DNA from: Ricinus communis
Taxonomy: Eukaryota > Streptophyta > Magnoliopsida > Malpighiales > Euphorbiaceae
Assembly (NCBI RefSeq): GCF_019578655.1
Contig: NC_063260.1
Location: 4,466,501 to 4,530,500 of the forward strand
Reading direction: 5' to 3'
Length of the DNA stretch: 64,000 bases
A program made the translations under genes and the position numbers. The notes under the pieces were generated by a model. It saw only the letters and a program-made list of their open reading frames with translations. It was not told where the DNA came from and searched no databases. This document shows, piece by piece, positions 29,106-43,300 of this stretch. How positions within the stretch are numbered: the stretch's first letter is position 1; each line of letters begins with the position of its first letter.

Positions 29106-31951
29106 ATGTCTCTTCTTACAGATCTCATCAACCTCAATCTCTCAGAATCCACTGACAAGATTATCGCCGAGTACATATGGTCTGTTGCTTTACCTACTCA
29201 CACTTGCTTAATAATAATGTATACAAGTATTAGTTATAAGTATATTGATTTGTCTCTGTTGTTGGGTGTGTTTTTGTTTTTGTCTTTTGATCATCTCTCT
29301 TGCTGATCAAGCATGTATATGGTATAAGAAACATCATTTTTCTTAAAAAGAAACCTCTTGTTGATTTCTTTGTGTTTTGGGATTTAAAAAAGTTTTATTC
29401 TTTTTGGGTTTAGATTTTTGTTTTTTCTTATTCTTGTTCTGTAAAGATCTCAGTTTTTATTTCATGTACTTGTTAGTGTTAATTTTTTTTCATTTTTAAC
29501 AAAGGTTAGTCTTCAACGTTAATTTTTTTATTTCAATTTATTCGGTAATTTTGATTTTGTGTTGAGAACAGAGCATTTTATCTTCCTCATATATTATTAA
29601 GGAGGTTGGATTTTGAGTTTTTTTTTTCTTTCTCATTGTTGTTTTCTTTATCATCTTCTGCAACGGACTCTTGCACTTATTCATGTTTTTCAACCATTCA
29701 CTTTGTCTACTGTGTTTTTTTTTCCCTTCAAAATTACATATCTTTTTGTCAAATTCTTGAACAGGATCGGTGGATCTGGCATGGATATGAGGAGCAAAGC
29801 CAGGGTAAGCAATTTGTACACGAAACAAACAGAAAATTTCAGAACAGAAAACACTATTTCTTTTTTCAATTTATTTGATGTTGTGTTCTTCTTCTAATTT
29901 GATATTTTTTTTTTTGGGTTTATTTTTAAAGACTCTACCTGGTCCAGTTAGTGATCCTTCGAAGCTTCCTAAATGGAATTATGATGGCTCTAGTACTGGT
30001 CAAGCTCCTGGTGAAGACAGTGAAGTGATCCTATAGTAAGGACTTTTATTCTTGTTTTTTTTCCTTGCTTTTTGTAGACTGCTTGTTTATTTGATTTTTA
30101 AGTCTTTTCTCTTCAAATCTTGATGTTTGTTTTAATTTTTTTGATCTGTTCTATTAAAACAGCCCTCAAGCTATTTTCAAGGATCCATTCAGGAGGGGTA
30201 ACAATATCCTTGTGAGTGCTTTGTCATTATATCCTTGATTTTTTTTTTTTATTCAATTTGTATTTGTGCTGCTTTAGAACTGTTCTTAATTTTGTTGTTT
30301 TTTAATTATCAATAACTTTTAGAAGTTACTGTGTTTAGGTTATGTGTGATGCATACACACCAGCAGGTGAGCCAATTCCAACAAACAAGAGACACGCAGC
30401 TGCTAAGATTTTTAGCCATCCTGATGTTGTTGCTGAAGAGCCATGGTATGTGCTAATATCAACATTTACTGGATCTGCACTTTATTATTGTTTTTGTGGA
30501 TTGATTAGTCTTGTCTTACAATTATACACGCTTAACTTGCATCTTGATTTGGAAAAAAACAGGTATGGTATTGAGCAGGAATACACCTTGTTGCAGAAAG
30601 ATATTAAATGGCCTCTTGGCTGGCCCGTTGGTGGTTATCCTGGCCCTCAGGTAATTCTGAACTTCTTGAATTCCAATTCCTGGAGTTTTGAGCTTGTTTT
30701 TATTGGTCTTAAATACAACACTGATTCTTGAGGACTGTTTATGTAAGAAATATCTGAAGCTCCTAAATCTTGACTTTAGTTGTAATGACACCTATGTTCA
30801 TTTATTACTTTACAACTGTGCCCAGTTGTCTAATTGGAAGCTTCTATTTCCCTGTTCAATAGGGACCATACTACTGCAGTGCAGGAGCTGACAAATCCTT
30901 TGGCAGAGACATTGTTGATGCACACTACAAGGCCTGTCTTTATGCTGGTATCAACATTAGTGGTATCAATGGAGAAGTGATGCCAGGCCAAGTAAAATAC
31001 TTTCACTCTTCTTCTCTCTCCCTCCCTTTTAATAAGCATCTGTTTTATGTTTATGTCGGTTTCCAGAACTGAACCCTTTTTTTGTCTGTTATTTAGTGGG
31101 AATTTCAAGTTGGACCTGCAGTTGGTATCTCAGCTGGAGATGAATTGTGGGTTGCTCGCTACATTTTGGAGGTAATGTCCAATGCTGAGTACTGAAGATA
31201 CTAACATAGTTCCCATCTGTCCTGTTGTCCTAAGTATCTTTTTGTGTTGTAACAGAGGATTACAGAGATTGCTGGAGTAGTCCTCTCTTTTGATCCCAAA
31301 CCAATTCAGGTCAAACCCTTTCCAGTTTCTTTTGGGCTTCAATGGTATTGTTTTATTGGTTTACATAGTACATTTCTCATTCATATTTTTTATTGCATAG
31401 GGTGATTGGAATGGTGCCGGGGCACACACAAATTACAGGTACAATGCATTACCATTGAACATATAAAATACTTCTTTTTATCTTGGCATAATTGGACATC
31501 AATCATTCATTGTTTTTGTTCTTTTGTAATGTTGTAGTACAAAGTCAATGAGGAATGAAGGAGGCTATGAGATCATCAAGAAAGCCATTGAAAAATTGGG
31601 GTTGAGGCACAAAGAACACATTGCTGCATATGGTGAAGGAAATGAGCGGAGGCTCACTGGGAAACATGAAACAGCTGACATCAACACTTTCAAATGGGTA
31701 TAAAATGAATAAGTTGAAACAGAAAGAAACCAATTTCCTTTTACGTCTGTACTCGGTTGATGGTGATTCGAAAACTTATTTGATATATCCTTATACAGGG
31801 TGTTGCAAACCGTGGGGCATCAATTCGTGTTGGCCGCGACACTGAGAAGGAAGGAAAAGGTTATTTCGAGGACAGGAGGCCTGCTTCCAATATGGACCCA
31901 TATGTTGTTACATCCATGGTTGCAGAAACAACCATCCTGTGGAAACCATAA
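29106..31951 (+). CDS. GLN1: Glutamine synthetase, cytosolic isozyme (GS1)
   Basis: ATP-dependent ligase that makes glutamine from glutamate and ammonium in the cytosol; central to nitrogen assimilation and remobilisation. Twelve exons: 29106-29179, 29765-29804, 29932-30035, 30163-30211, 30339-30445, 30563-30650, 30863-30991, 31097-31171, 31256-31309, 31401-31438, 31538-31697, 31799-31951. Total 1071 nt, 356 aa, exactly the usual GS1 length. It starts [15 protein letters not shown] with no transit peptide, which separates it from plastid GS2. Family blocks are intact: [18 protein letters not shown] (about 57-75), [21 protein letters not shown] (90-110), PGPQGPYYC (near 155), the Gly-rich ATP-binding block [15 protein letters not shown] (245-260) and [11 protein letters not shown] (310-320). 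The end is ILWKP. All introns are GT-AG, and the first, 585 bp, follows a 74-nt first coding exon. No defect is seen. The exact paralogue within the GLN1 family cannot be assigned. Confidence 0.98.
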
Positions 31952-32225
31952 GCAAATTTGGCACCCGACCCAAAAATTCAAAAACATTGTTGTTTCTAGC
32001 CTTTCTATGAGATGAAGTGCAGAAAGAACTGTGTTTTTATTAGGGAAACTTTGAATGTTGTTTTGACTTGGTATAAGCAATGGTTGTTTCCTATTGTTTC
32101 ATTTGGCCCTTGTATGGGAGGTGTAGCAAGGTTGGTTTATTGCTTCCTTGCGCTAGTGGATTCTGCCTTAGTGTCTGAATAATGTAATGGTTTAAAACTT
32201 CCTTCAATAAGATTACTGAAGGGGG
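31952..32225 (+). other. GS1 3' untranslated region (approximate)
   Basis: A T-rich region after the stop codon. Polyadenylation-like AATAATGTAATGG lies near 32178-32190 and CAATAAG near 32206. The end is an estimate. Confidence 0.45.
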
Positions 32226-32682
32226 AAATTTCTGCCATTTCTTGAAAGGGTCTTTTAAACTGCTTTTCTTCTTCTTTCCTTCCTTTTCCCTCTTACTATG
32301 ATTATTTGACCCAACAACGCAAGGGGTTTGTCTGTTTTGGACCTCATTGTTCTGTCCTTAAAAACATGTCTTGACAAGTGACAGTGACAATGACAATGCC
32401 ATTTTTATTCTAAGTATTCCTCTGTTGTAAATGGTGGTAGACCAAACATTGCAGTTGTTAATTAACGTTAAGAGCTAGAAATACTGCTCTTTAAATGGCC
32501 TAATTACTCAAATTGACCCCTACTTCTGAAATTTTAATTAATTTTTTTCTTATCTTTTCAGAAATTACAAAATTGTAACAAAATTTAAGATTTCTATTTT
32601 CAAATCTCCAGCAACAATTTCCGGTAAAATACTAATGTGGCATCGGAAGTTGATAAAATATTAAAATAAAACTAGAAATTTA

Positions 32683-32950
32683 TTAATTCAGCAACTTGGT
32701 TTTTAAAAACACCTTTTGAAAAAAAAAAAAAAAACCTTCAGTAGACAAAAAAATAGCTTCAGGATGTAGTTTTTAGTCCGGACAAGGAGAGGCATATAGT
32801 TAAATATTGTAATTGACTATTAATTCAGCAACTTGGTTTTTAAAAACACCTTTTGAAATAAAATAAAAACTTCATTAGACAAAAAAACTTCAGGATGTAG
32901 TTTTTAGCCGGGACAAGAAGAGGCATATGGTTAAATATCATAATTGACAA
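32683..32950. repeat. Two-copy tandem repeat, about 137-bp unit
   Basis: Copy 1 starts at about 32683 and copy 2 at about 32820; both begin TATTAATTCAGCAACTTGG and share AACACCTTTTGAAA, CTTCAGGATGTAGTTTTTAG and GAGGCATAT. They differ by A-run length and scattered substitutions. Confidence 0.85.
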
Positions 32951-33075
32951 TATAGATTTAGAGTTTAACCTTGTAGCGGTATTGTTTGACTCAATTTTAT
33001 TAGATTAATAAGGAGTTGTTAAGTTTCAAACTCACGTATCAAACATAAACAATAAAATAATGATGGTTGATTTTA
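32945..33075. mobile_element. Relict half of the 17.6-kb MITE family
   Basis: GAGTTGTTAAGTTTC ... ATCAAACATAAACAATA ... ATAATGATGGTTGATTTTAAC matches the right arm of the element at 17563-17973 (GAGTTGTTAAAGTC ... ATCAAACACGGATAATA ... ATAATGATGGTCGATC). Confidence 0.5.
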
Positions 33076-34310
33076 ACGGTAAAATATCTTTCTTTATCAC
33101 TATTTATAATCATATACTAAAGCAGTGACACTATATACTTTTTTTATATTTATTTCACAAAAATCCATTTAACGATTAAATTATGTGGATAAATGCATAT
33201 GAGGGGTAAATAGTATTTAACACAATTAAAATTAAAAACAAAAAGTACAAGAGAGGATTTGTTTACTTGCTGAGAATTTATCTCCAAAGTGGTCCCTGAA
33301 GAGGAACAGGTCCCATTATAAAGAAGAAAAAAAAGTTGCAATGGGTGTGGAAAAGAAAGAAATTTATTTTTGAAATGGAAAATAAAATAAGTCATCAAAA
33401 TATTAAATCTCGTTTTAATAGTGCCGGAAATTATTGCCGAAAAGCGATTTTGAAAAAAATAAAAAATAAAAATCTTACGTTTGGGTACAATTTTGGTAAT
33501 TCTGGATAAAGTAGCTTAATTATGAAGTAGTCAGTATTTGCCAGGTCATTTGGACTTTTCAAATGGTAAGGACTGGAGTATTTTAGAACCAACTCAGGAT
33601 CTCTTTCTGTAATTAATTCATAATTCAAAGATTTAATATGCAAATGCAATGAAATGTAATCTAACATGTATGGAAATCTCTTACAAAAATAACTCTTCGA
33701 CTGCCCCATGCCAACTTTTTAAAAGATAATACCCAATAAGATAAAAGGGTTCAGTATAAAATGTTCCATCATTACCTAATCTGTAAGTGTAATCCATCCC
33801 AAAAAGTCTTAAGACACTGTCAAAAGATTATGGAGACATTTAGCATTAACCTTAATTTTTATCTTATTTTCTTTTTCAAATTTTAAAAATTACTTTCAAA
33901 ATAAGCAGGCAAATAGATTTGAAAGAAAATAGTTTATAAAAAATTAAAAAAATTTATATTATTAAATCACGAAAAGTCTAAAATTTGCTATTTTAACACC
34001 CAGCAACAATTTCAACACACTTGCTCTTTTAATACAATCAGATGTCTTCTTTGGGAGTTTCGTCAGTCTGTATGTTTAGTATTTTATTATCAGCCGACAA
34101 AGAAAAATGCCTATCTTAACCAGCAACCAATTCTAAGGGCAGCCGGAAGGAAATGGAATTATCTCAGTTTTCGTACCTTTGTATGCAAAAATTTAGGTTC
34201 TAGCTATTGACATTGGTATATAATGGAAAAGCTATGAAGTCAGTCCATTTGCTTTCAATCAAATATATGAATAAAGAACCAACCTATAATGTTTTAGTAA
34301 AATGCATATC

Positions 34311-37300
34311 TTAGGCATTGAAGAGTTTTCTAAATGGTCCATCCTTCCGATCCTTTGCAGCTTCTGTTAGAGCAAGGAACCTCTTGAAACCTGTTGTAGC
34401 AGCACCTCTTCCAAGCGCAGCTGCTCTGGTAAGAACGTCTTCTCGGGAAGCAATAAATCCAAGTGATGCATTTGTTATTGCAGCAGCTGGAGCAGTAGGT
34501 CCAACTGATGATGCAATTGAAGGTTGTGTAATTGCTGGTCCATGTTTGTTGAAGTCGTCCAGTATGCTCTGCTGATCCGCTTTTTTAAGCCCCTATGAAT
34601 GCCCCACAGTTAAAGAAAACAGAAATATGTACAACTACCTAGAGTTCTGTCAAAAGTTCATTCCTAATGTTTCAGAAACCTAAACTTGATCTTCAGAAAC
34701 ATATCATTTAGAACTATTTGATTATTGTAAGATAATTTGGTACTGGACAATAATTTTTCCACTCGAAATATGTTTCTTAGCCTGAGAAATGCTCTAATTA
34801 TTTCTAAAATGAAGTTTGAGTTGCATAAGAAGAGATGCTGAAAAATTTGAGAATACAATAATTGTTATCTGGCATCTAAATGATTTTATTCTAAATTCAA
34901 TGAAGGAGATGGAATACAACATGCTTTGATATATATTCACTAAATTCATTCAATAGTTTTGAGAATTCAAGAGAAGGTCACAGCGAGACGAGCTGTTTAT
35001 CATTATGATAGGTGTCAAGTGGAAGTGCAGTGATGTATGCAGCTGAGGCATCCTAACAGACTGGTAGACTTGAACCTTGCTCCTACATGACCTAAATTCA
35101 TTCAACCTTTGATATCATCTCAACTTGGGTACTTCCACAAGATGAAATTTCATAGAAAGGCTACATTTTAATTTTTTTTCCAGCAATGATATTTCACTAA
35201 AGTTAACTGGTTTTCTATATGCCTACCAGAATAACTAACACAAATTAAGTACATTAAAAGAAACCTAATTCCAAACTACCTTGAGCATCCAGCATGTGCA
35301 AAGGTAGCTGAAAATGCTCAACTTACGTATGACACAAATGATGAAGGGTGACACAGATAAGAACAAATGAAAGGGGGAGATGGGCAGGTGAAGCCATGAA
35401 TGCGAAGAACAATTTCTCCATGCCTATTGTTTGTCTCTCACCTTCATCTAAATATTTTGATCAACTTTGAACATTACCCTTTACCACCGATATAAGTTAA
35501 TAACAAGAGAGACTTAAGAATGATAATTTTAACTCACAAGTCCTCTAATAGTACCTCCTTTATGGGAAGAAGTGATACTTGATTACCTAATACATAGAGA
35601 TGTAGCCACCACAAAGCCCCGAATTTAGACAGTGGACTCGAGGCTACGACATTATAGAACAATTTGTGGTCCATTTATAGTCTTAATACATACATGCTAT
35701 CCAAAAAAATAAATGCCCACCTCGTATTCTATAGCATTATGATGATTCAAGGGTAATATACAGCTTCAATGAATGGGCTGGCTGACTTTGTCTTGCGTCT
35801 GATTTGAGTCTTATATACTTCAATTTATTTACAGTGTAAGAGTGATTTTCTATTATTTAATGTTATTATTGAATTTATACGATTTTGACTTGCCATAAAG
35901 GTATTTTGTAACTTTTTTTTGCATTGAGAATAAGCAATTTACTTTTGTTGCAAGTCTGTAACTAACAGAAAGTGGTCTGCTATTCTCCGAAAGTTAGTCT
36001 TAAGACAAAAGAATACTAAAAGGTTGAAATTTTTTTTTCCCCGTTTTGCTTGTTATAAATGCAAAATGACAGAAAATGAATTGTCAGGAAAAAGAAGTCA
36101 TGAAACACCAGCAAGAAAATAAGAAGAAAACAAGCAATAACCTCAAGCTCCAGATATGCTGGAACCATGTCTTATACTCAATTTATTTATCGTGCAAGAG
36201 TGATTTTCTATTATTTAATCTTATTATTAAATTAAGAAAATTTTGACTTCATACAGAGGCATTATGTAACTTAATTTTGCTTGAGAACAAGCAAATTTAC
36301 TTTTGTTGCAAATCTGTCACTAACAGAAAGTGGTTGGGTACTGTGAGATTTAGGCTTAGAACATCAGAATACTAAAAGGGTTGGGATTTTTTTCTTTATT
36401 TGGCTTGTTCTAAATGCAAAACTGATAGGAAATGAATTGTAGGAAAAGGAAGTCATGAAACACCAGCAAAAAATAGAAGAGAACAAGCAATAACCTTAAG
36501 CTCCAGAATACGTTGAAACTCCATTGGTGTTCCCTCTGGTAGCAATGCCCTATATGTATCTGCCACAGAATCAACTGGGGAGAGTATAACCTGTAGAAAG
36601 AAATTACTTTTGTCTCAGAAAGGAAAGCCAGTAACAAGAAAGAGAATTTCACCTAAATAGCATAATCAAAACCTTCAAAAGCGCTTCAGCTTTACTCATT
36701 TCACGGCTCACAAACTTTGAATAGCTAGCAGCACTTGATGTCTGTTTCAGCAAAAGAATTAAAATGGTTAAAAAAGATTAATTTGGATAGTGAAAAAAAA
36801 AAAAAAAGATTTTAAGGAGTACGGGAAACAAAAATCTCGTTGACTGAAGTCTGGAACTTGTTCTTGAAATGTTTGCTTGTAGACAAACTTTACATAGCTT
36901 TCCTTGTCCCTCCAATAAAAAATAACTTGCCCACATAATCATTAAAAGAAAATCCAAAATAATCAAATTTAAAATCAAAACCAAGATGTTGGCTTGCTGG
37001 GTACAGAATCTTAGATGTGCGGAAATAACATTTGAAGGCCAAATACTATTAGAATCATCTAAATCTTTAATTTCCTGCAACTAAAAACAATTTTCTAAGG
37101 GAACAATTTTTCGATCATACTTTATTGCAAATTTCAACTATTCTCATTCCACTTACTGTTGGAGCACTCCACATCACCATAGCCAGCTCTGACCTAGATA
37201 TCTTTATCTACTCATTTTCTTTTCCAAATAAAAATGTTTTATCTAGTTTTCATAAATGTTTGGGAAGTAACTCCAACTTAGAGATATTGAAAGCTCCATT

Positions 37301-40300
37301 TAGCGGGTTCGGCATGCTAACTGATTAACAAAATGATAAGCACTATTTTGAACCCTATGCAATTGACAAAAGTGAATCTTATATTAAGAACGAGAGAGGG
37401 AGTTAGTAAATTGTATTCCATAATATAATCATGCATAAATGCACAGGTATTAGGGAGCATCAACTCACCTGTCGACCAAGTGAAGGAATCTCTAGAAGAA
37501 TTGTCTTTACAGCCTGAGTATCTAAAAGCATCTGCAATACCACCATGCCATTTGTTATGTTTCACTTACATGAAACAATCATAAAGAATGATCCTAGGAA
37601 AAGGTATATTAAAAGAGTTGTTACTCTATAATGAATTTCAGTCCCTTAGTTATTTGCTTGCTTTTTACAGTGAATAGTAGTACATCGTTTTCAAACTCAA
37701 CAAAACAAGTGTTCTACATCATGAAAGAGTTTCAAGCCTGAATAATTTAGAAGTAAATATTGATGTTGGAGTTTGTTACTCGGTATACATCAAAAAAGGA
37801 TGCATGCACCTCTTGAGATTAGAATTCTTTTATTTGGAAATCACACAAAAATGTAGTGCATAGTTAAATATTTTTATGTTTTTACTGGATTCAAAATTGA
37901 ATTTTATTTTTGCACTTGAGTTAGCCAAATAAACAAATTGCAGGCCAGCAGCACCACGATGATAGTTATCATGAGATCTTCCAAATGGTTACAGGCTTAA
38001 AATTGATTTCTTGTTTATATGCAATAAAAAGAATATTCAAATATTTTCAAACAAACATGAACAGATTTTGCAATATGCATGATAATTGCATCCAGACAAG
38101 GAACACCTCATGCAACACACTATCTGACTCATGACTGCTTTATACGTAGACGCTCAATTCGACAATCTAAGGGTATCAGATTCAAAGGAGTGTTTCTGAA
38201 GTCATATCCTAATAGTCATCAAAGTATACCTTACATTACACGTATTTTGTTTACCCATCAATATCTCTTAGCTAACATAATTTTACAGGAAAGAAGGCAA
38301 TCAAGTGTCCATACTTGTTGGGCTCCAGTTTCTGATATCTGCTTGCATTTGAAAATGTTGGTATAAAATCGTGGACCAAGTGATGATGCCAGCTACAGAA
38401 GGCAATAGAGTACATGAGTTAAAGCACCCATAAGAGTTTCACTCAAATTCCAAAATGCAAGAATGAAATATGTAAAAGTTCTACGACCCTCAAATAATGA
38501 TGCTAAATATGATATCTACATTAACCATGATAATTGACGTATCGAGAAAGAAAAAAGAAAGCGTATAACAAGTTGGTATGATAACTTTAGGACCAACATT
38601 TATAATTGATAGCATCAAGATAGAGAAAAGAAGGTGATCAAACAAGAAATTCGTTCAGCAATTTTAACGACTAGGAAGCAAACATTACTAAAATCCTGTG
38701 AAGTCCTGCAACTTTATATAACCAGGATGCAGGAAGCAAAATTACTAAAACCATCTACATAGTCTTTTGCTTTACTAATCCCCCACCAGACCTTCCCATG
38801 CCAAAAAATCATCTTTATAATCACCTTGTCCAAAAAGTACTGGAAATGAACAGGAGAAAGAAGGCTTCCGAGTACAGGAGTGCTACTTGTAAGGATCATA
38901 TTTATGCTATTGACATACCTGCAAGATGATGGATTTAATTAACTTCGTAGAATTTCCACCAGGCACAGTATCCATGATAGAATCTTAACCAAAAAGGTAA
39001 CTTACTCTGATTGGTCACCAACGCTTTCAAGTGTACCCCATGGAACACGTGTCATTGCAGCCATTTCAGCATCAAATTTAGTTTCCAGGCCATGCACTAG
39101 GGTCATTAGTGCTTCTGTTATAAGCCCTGAAAATTCCTCCTGCATATATGCTTAACCTCTGAAGATATGAACAAAAGACTGATATGGCGTAATTAATTGA
39201 CAATTAGGTTGACAGGAGGGTAAAACCTCAACTGCTGACATATCCACTCCAGCTGCTAAGTGAGGATCAATTATTTTGGATACACTTTCAGCCAATTCAC
39301 CTGACTGTCAAACATTGAACCAAGTTAAAATTTTGTCGAACTGTATGAACAGTAGCAGAAATGTTCATCCAAAAGCATATAGCCAACTTAGTGATAATGT
39401 TTCACCAACAATGCCTTATTAAATGCCCGTGATATCATCAATATAGGAGGACTTCTTCCATGAAGATAAAAAGGCATGGCTAAACACAAAATCCAAATTG
39501 CCAGTTATCTAAGAGACTTCTTGTAAGAGTAACAAAGAGGGTACTTTGGAATAAAGCATCTCCCCTGTAATTCTACTAAACTGGCAACCAATTTAGATGC
39601 AAATATCTCATGAGAAACCTGGTAAGCTTTTGTAATTCAACCTCTCTTCAAACTCATAATAAAATATAGGGGCAAAAGAGGAATCATAAAGATCATATTC
39701 CTTCCAGAAATTCAAACATGGCACACATATATGATATCCCTGATAAAGAAACAACTAACCGTTTTTCGGCAATATTCAGCTGAATTGACGATATAGCAAA
39801 TTACTCTTTCATCTCTATCAGACATCTGATCAAAATTGTCAACTGATTAGCACATAACAGCAGTCAGCATAAAGGCAGGCCAATTTTTAAGACAACGAGA
39901 AAATTATGACAGGCACGATAATACCTTTATTTGTACATCCATGCCGGTGGCAGCTGCAACAAGCCCCAGGCCACCCTTTGGTAGTCTTGCCTTGAGCTTT
40001 GCCACATATGCTTTGAGAATTCTTTCAAATACCTAATAACATAAGAGAGGAAAAAGTAAGATTCTTAACATGGTTTATATGCCCGTAGAACAGAGATCAG
40101 CCAATCAGCTTCAAGGTCGACTGAGCACATCACATTACATTGTCATTTTTATTTGTAATCAGTTAAGTAGCAACTGCACTGCATCCAAAAACCACTAATA
40201 ACTACAACAAAATTACTGCTGATGCTGTTCTTACTACTATAATACCATTACCGTCACCACTGAAACCATAACCCTTTTCTATAGAGTAAGAAAAGATACT

Positions 40301-43300
40301 TTTAAGAGTCTGCAGCCTAAAACTTGAACATGGAATAATTCATTTGCCCAGTTTTTCTTTCTCTATTCCAACAATACTAGTGGTTGCACTGCTATGCTTG
40401 TGTTAAAATAGATATTCAGGTCTACTAAAGTAAGTCTAATAAAAGATCAATGTAATGAGGTAATGCCACTACAAGGAAATCCAAATATAAGCAAATATTG
40501 AAATGAGTCTGAAATAAGTACCTTAAACAAATTCAATAATGTGTGGCTCTTTGTCAGGGCACTACACCGCTTTAAGCTCCTTTTGATTATAAGAAACAGC
40601 TAAAAACACAAAAAGTTACACTGTCATTCCACTGAAGGTATTACAATAAATATCTATAGCTAGACCTGATCACAGTACTCGGTACCCATCAGCCCAAATA
40701 CCCAGGCTTAAACATGTGCTTTTCCTTTTGACCGGCCCGGCCGGCCTAGATGAGCTGAATTTTATTTTTGTGCAGGATTGAGAACAGCAACTCCTTAAGG
40801 TCCAGCCCACTTGATTCAGAAAACACATAAAAAAACTTTTTTCCTTCAGGCCAGGTTTGGGACAGGCTTAGGTGAAAAATGCCAGCCAGGTAATTGAACA
40901 GGACTAGATATAAATTCAACAGCATACTTCTCAAACAGACATGCAAGATTGTGGGTTTGGAGAGGAAACATCTCCAATACATTCTGTTAGTTCCACAACA
41001 TAGAAGAATTCAGCAGCGAACATAATGCACTAATAGACATGGTTATATGGTCAATATGAAGTTCAACAAAAAACTGAAGTGGCAAACAAAAGTCATCTGT
41101 AAGTATAAAAGCCTGCAAGACATTCTATACTTGCAAGAATGATGCAGAGCAACCAACTAGGATCAACTCAAATGGCATGCCCAGAGGTAATTTAAGGAGG
41201 GGGCATGATCCAATGAATAAGCTCTTCTTCCAAGAGCCGAGTAATAATTATGAAGATGCTGATGACGATGCAAATTAAGATGCCTATTCAGTTTCTTACC
41301 TGCATACTACTGGATAAAACATTATTCTGACTGCCCTCCTCTATATCCCATGTCTCCTCCTATAGAAAAGCAATTACAGTTAGTGAAGAAACATAATACT
41401 TAATGTACATTTTAGGAGTAATGGACAAGTTATACCTGAACAAGTTTGTCCAGATTTTCCATCAGCGTCTTCTGTTCTAGTTCCACATAAATCGTCAAAT
41501 GAGGCTCAAAGCAAGATGAAACAATCCCACGAAAGTTGAACTGCAAAATCAATGAGCTCAGATAATAACCTATATATAATATTAGGTCTATAAACAACAA
41601 TCCTGAAAGTTAAACTGTTAGCAAAATAAAGATAGTAAAAGTCTTATAAAGGGTCACTATCCATGGACAAAGCTAGGATTTCAAAAGAGAGGGAGCCAAA
41701 AAAATTTATTTTTAATGTTAAAGAGGGAGTGAAATGAAATTATATGTAAAACTAAAATATAAAGGGAAAAGTTTGAAAATTATGAAAGTTGGGGAGCCAA
41801 CATGAAAAAAAAAAAAAAAATCTAAAATATATTGGGAAGGCCAACCCTCTACCTCTCTCCACCAACTCTATCATAAGTCAATCTAAAAGTTTTTTAAGCT
41901 ATGCAGCTAACCTTGAAAAATATTATCAACTCCACATTTCAGTTAAAGCATCTGGGCTATTAGCAAAACGCAATTAATGCCCAAAAGAAAGCACAATGCA
42001 GCATGCATGCTCAAGAATCACACATGTCATGCAACTACTTGGTATATTAAATATCATATGCAAGTGAAAATTAAACTATACAAAATAAGAAACATCTACC
42101 CCAGCTCCTGGTACTGATAAGTCTTTACTTCCATCTTTCTCCTGTAATCAGAAGTGGCAATTGAGTCAGCAATATAAAAGTTCCGAAAAACTATATTACT
42201 AAATCAAGAAGAGTACAATGCATACTTCAATTCCACTTCCTTGATTAGCAGCAAGTTTTCTTTCATACTTCTTTCGTATATCTGAAACATTTTGACTATT
42301 ACTGTCCCTACCAATTTCTTCAATCTCATTCCCAATCTCTCTACTACTAGTGCCTCCTCCAAATTTTTCTGCCAATTCATCCTCAAATTCTAAAGTTCGT
42401 TGTAGTGCCTGCAGACAATTATCAAATGCGTGCAACATCAGTAGAGGTGAAACTGGCCAGCAGAAATCAAAGAATTCTTGAGCAAGAAAGCTAATAATTA
42501 CAAACAATCATATATGGTTACTATTGCCAAAATAATAGAGGCTATAGCACAATGACCTCCATTATTACTCGGTTTCAGCCTTAGTAGAAACAGCTAGCAA
42601 TCACTCGAAAGATATCCCAAAACCCAAGAGGAGCACTGTGCAAACTACTGCAAGGGATTCCCCTAAAGTACAAATATACAGAACATACTTAACAGATAAG
42701 ATGAGCTAGAGAAAACAGAACTGATGATGGTCGGACCAATTAAATTGCAGGAAAATCAAATTACATACAGATCCCAAAGGGCACGAGTTAAAGTGGTGAA
42801 ACAATATCATCCATTTTATGGCCAAACAGATGGGCCCAAACCCAGATAATTAAATGTAGCCTCAACAAATTTGACATGTAAACAAAACTTCAAACTACTT
42901 TAAGATCTATAATTGCATTGCAAGTTTACTACTGATTCTGAAGTAGAAATACACAAAAAAAAGAAAAGAGATAATTAAATAGCAACAACAACAATAATGA
43001 AAGATTTCAGAGAGCCTTACCAATAACAATGTTCCAACATCTGGCTTTTCTTTGAGATTGTCAAGTATTCCTTCCAGTTGTTTCCTGGAAATGCAAACTA
43101 TGTCATACTTTTAACATATATACCATATTATCCTATCGAGATTCAGTTTTCATGATCCTTTGAAAATATAACCTCAGATCCTAACTAGATGGTGCATACT
43201 TTTTGTCCTTCTAATCCTTCTCTGGACATTAGACAAATATGCTGAACTTAATAATACAGCTACATAGTTGCAGTTCTTTTGGGCCTATACGAGTTGGTGA

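Larger units (their letters stand above)
32226..34310. other. Spacer between convergent GS1 and VPS53
   Basis: No gene recognised. Holds a 137-bp tandem duplication (32683-32950) and a relict MITE (32945-33075). The part nearest 34311 should contain the VPS53 3' UTR (minus strand), whose end I cannot fix. Confidence 0.5.

Noticed and set aside
29606..29897. Open frames overlapping the first GS1 intron and exon 2
   Set aside because: They are T-rich intronic sequence read through the intron. The GS1 splice model explains the region completely.
40735..40745. GGCCGGCC palindrome in a VPS53 intron as a regulatory site
   Set aside because: A single short GC-rich palindrome with no supporting context.
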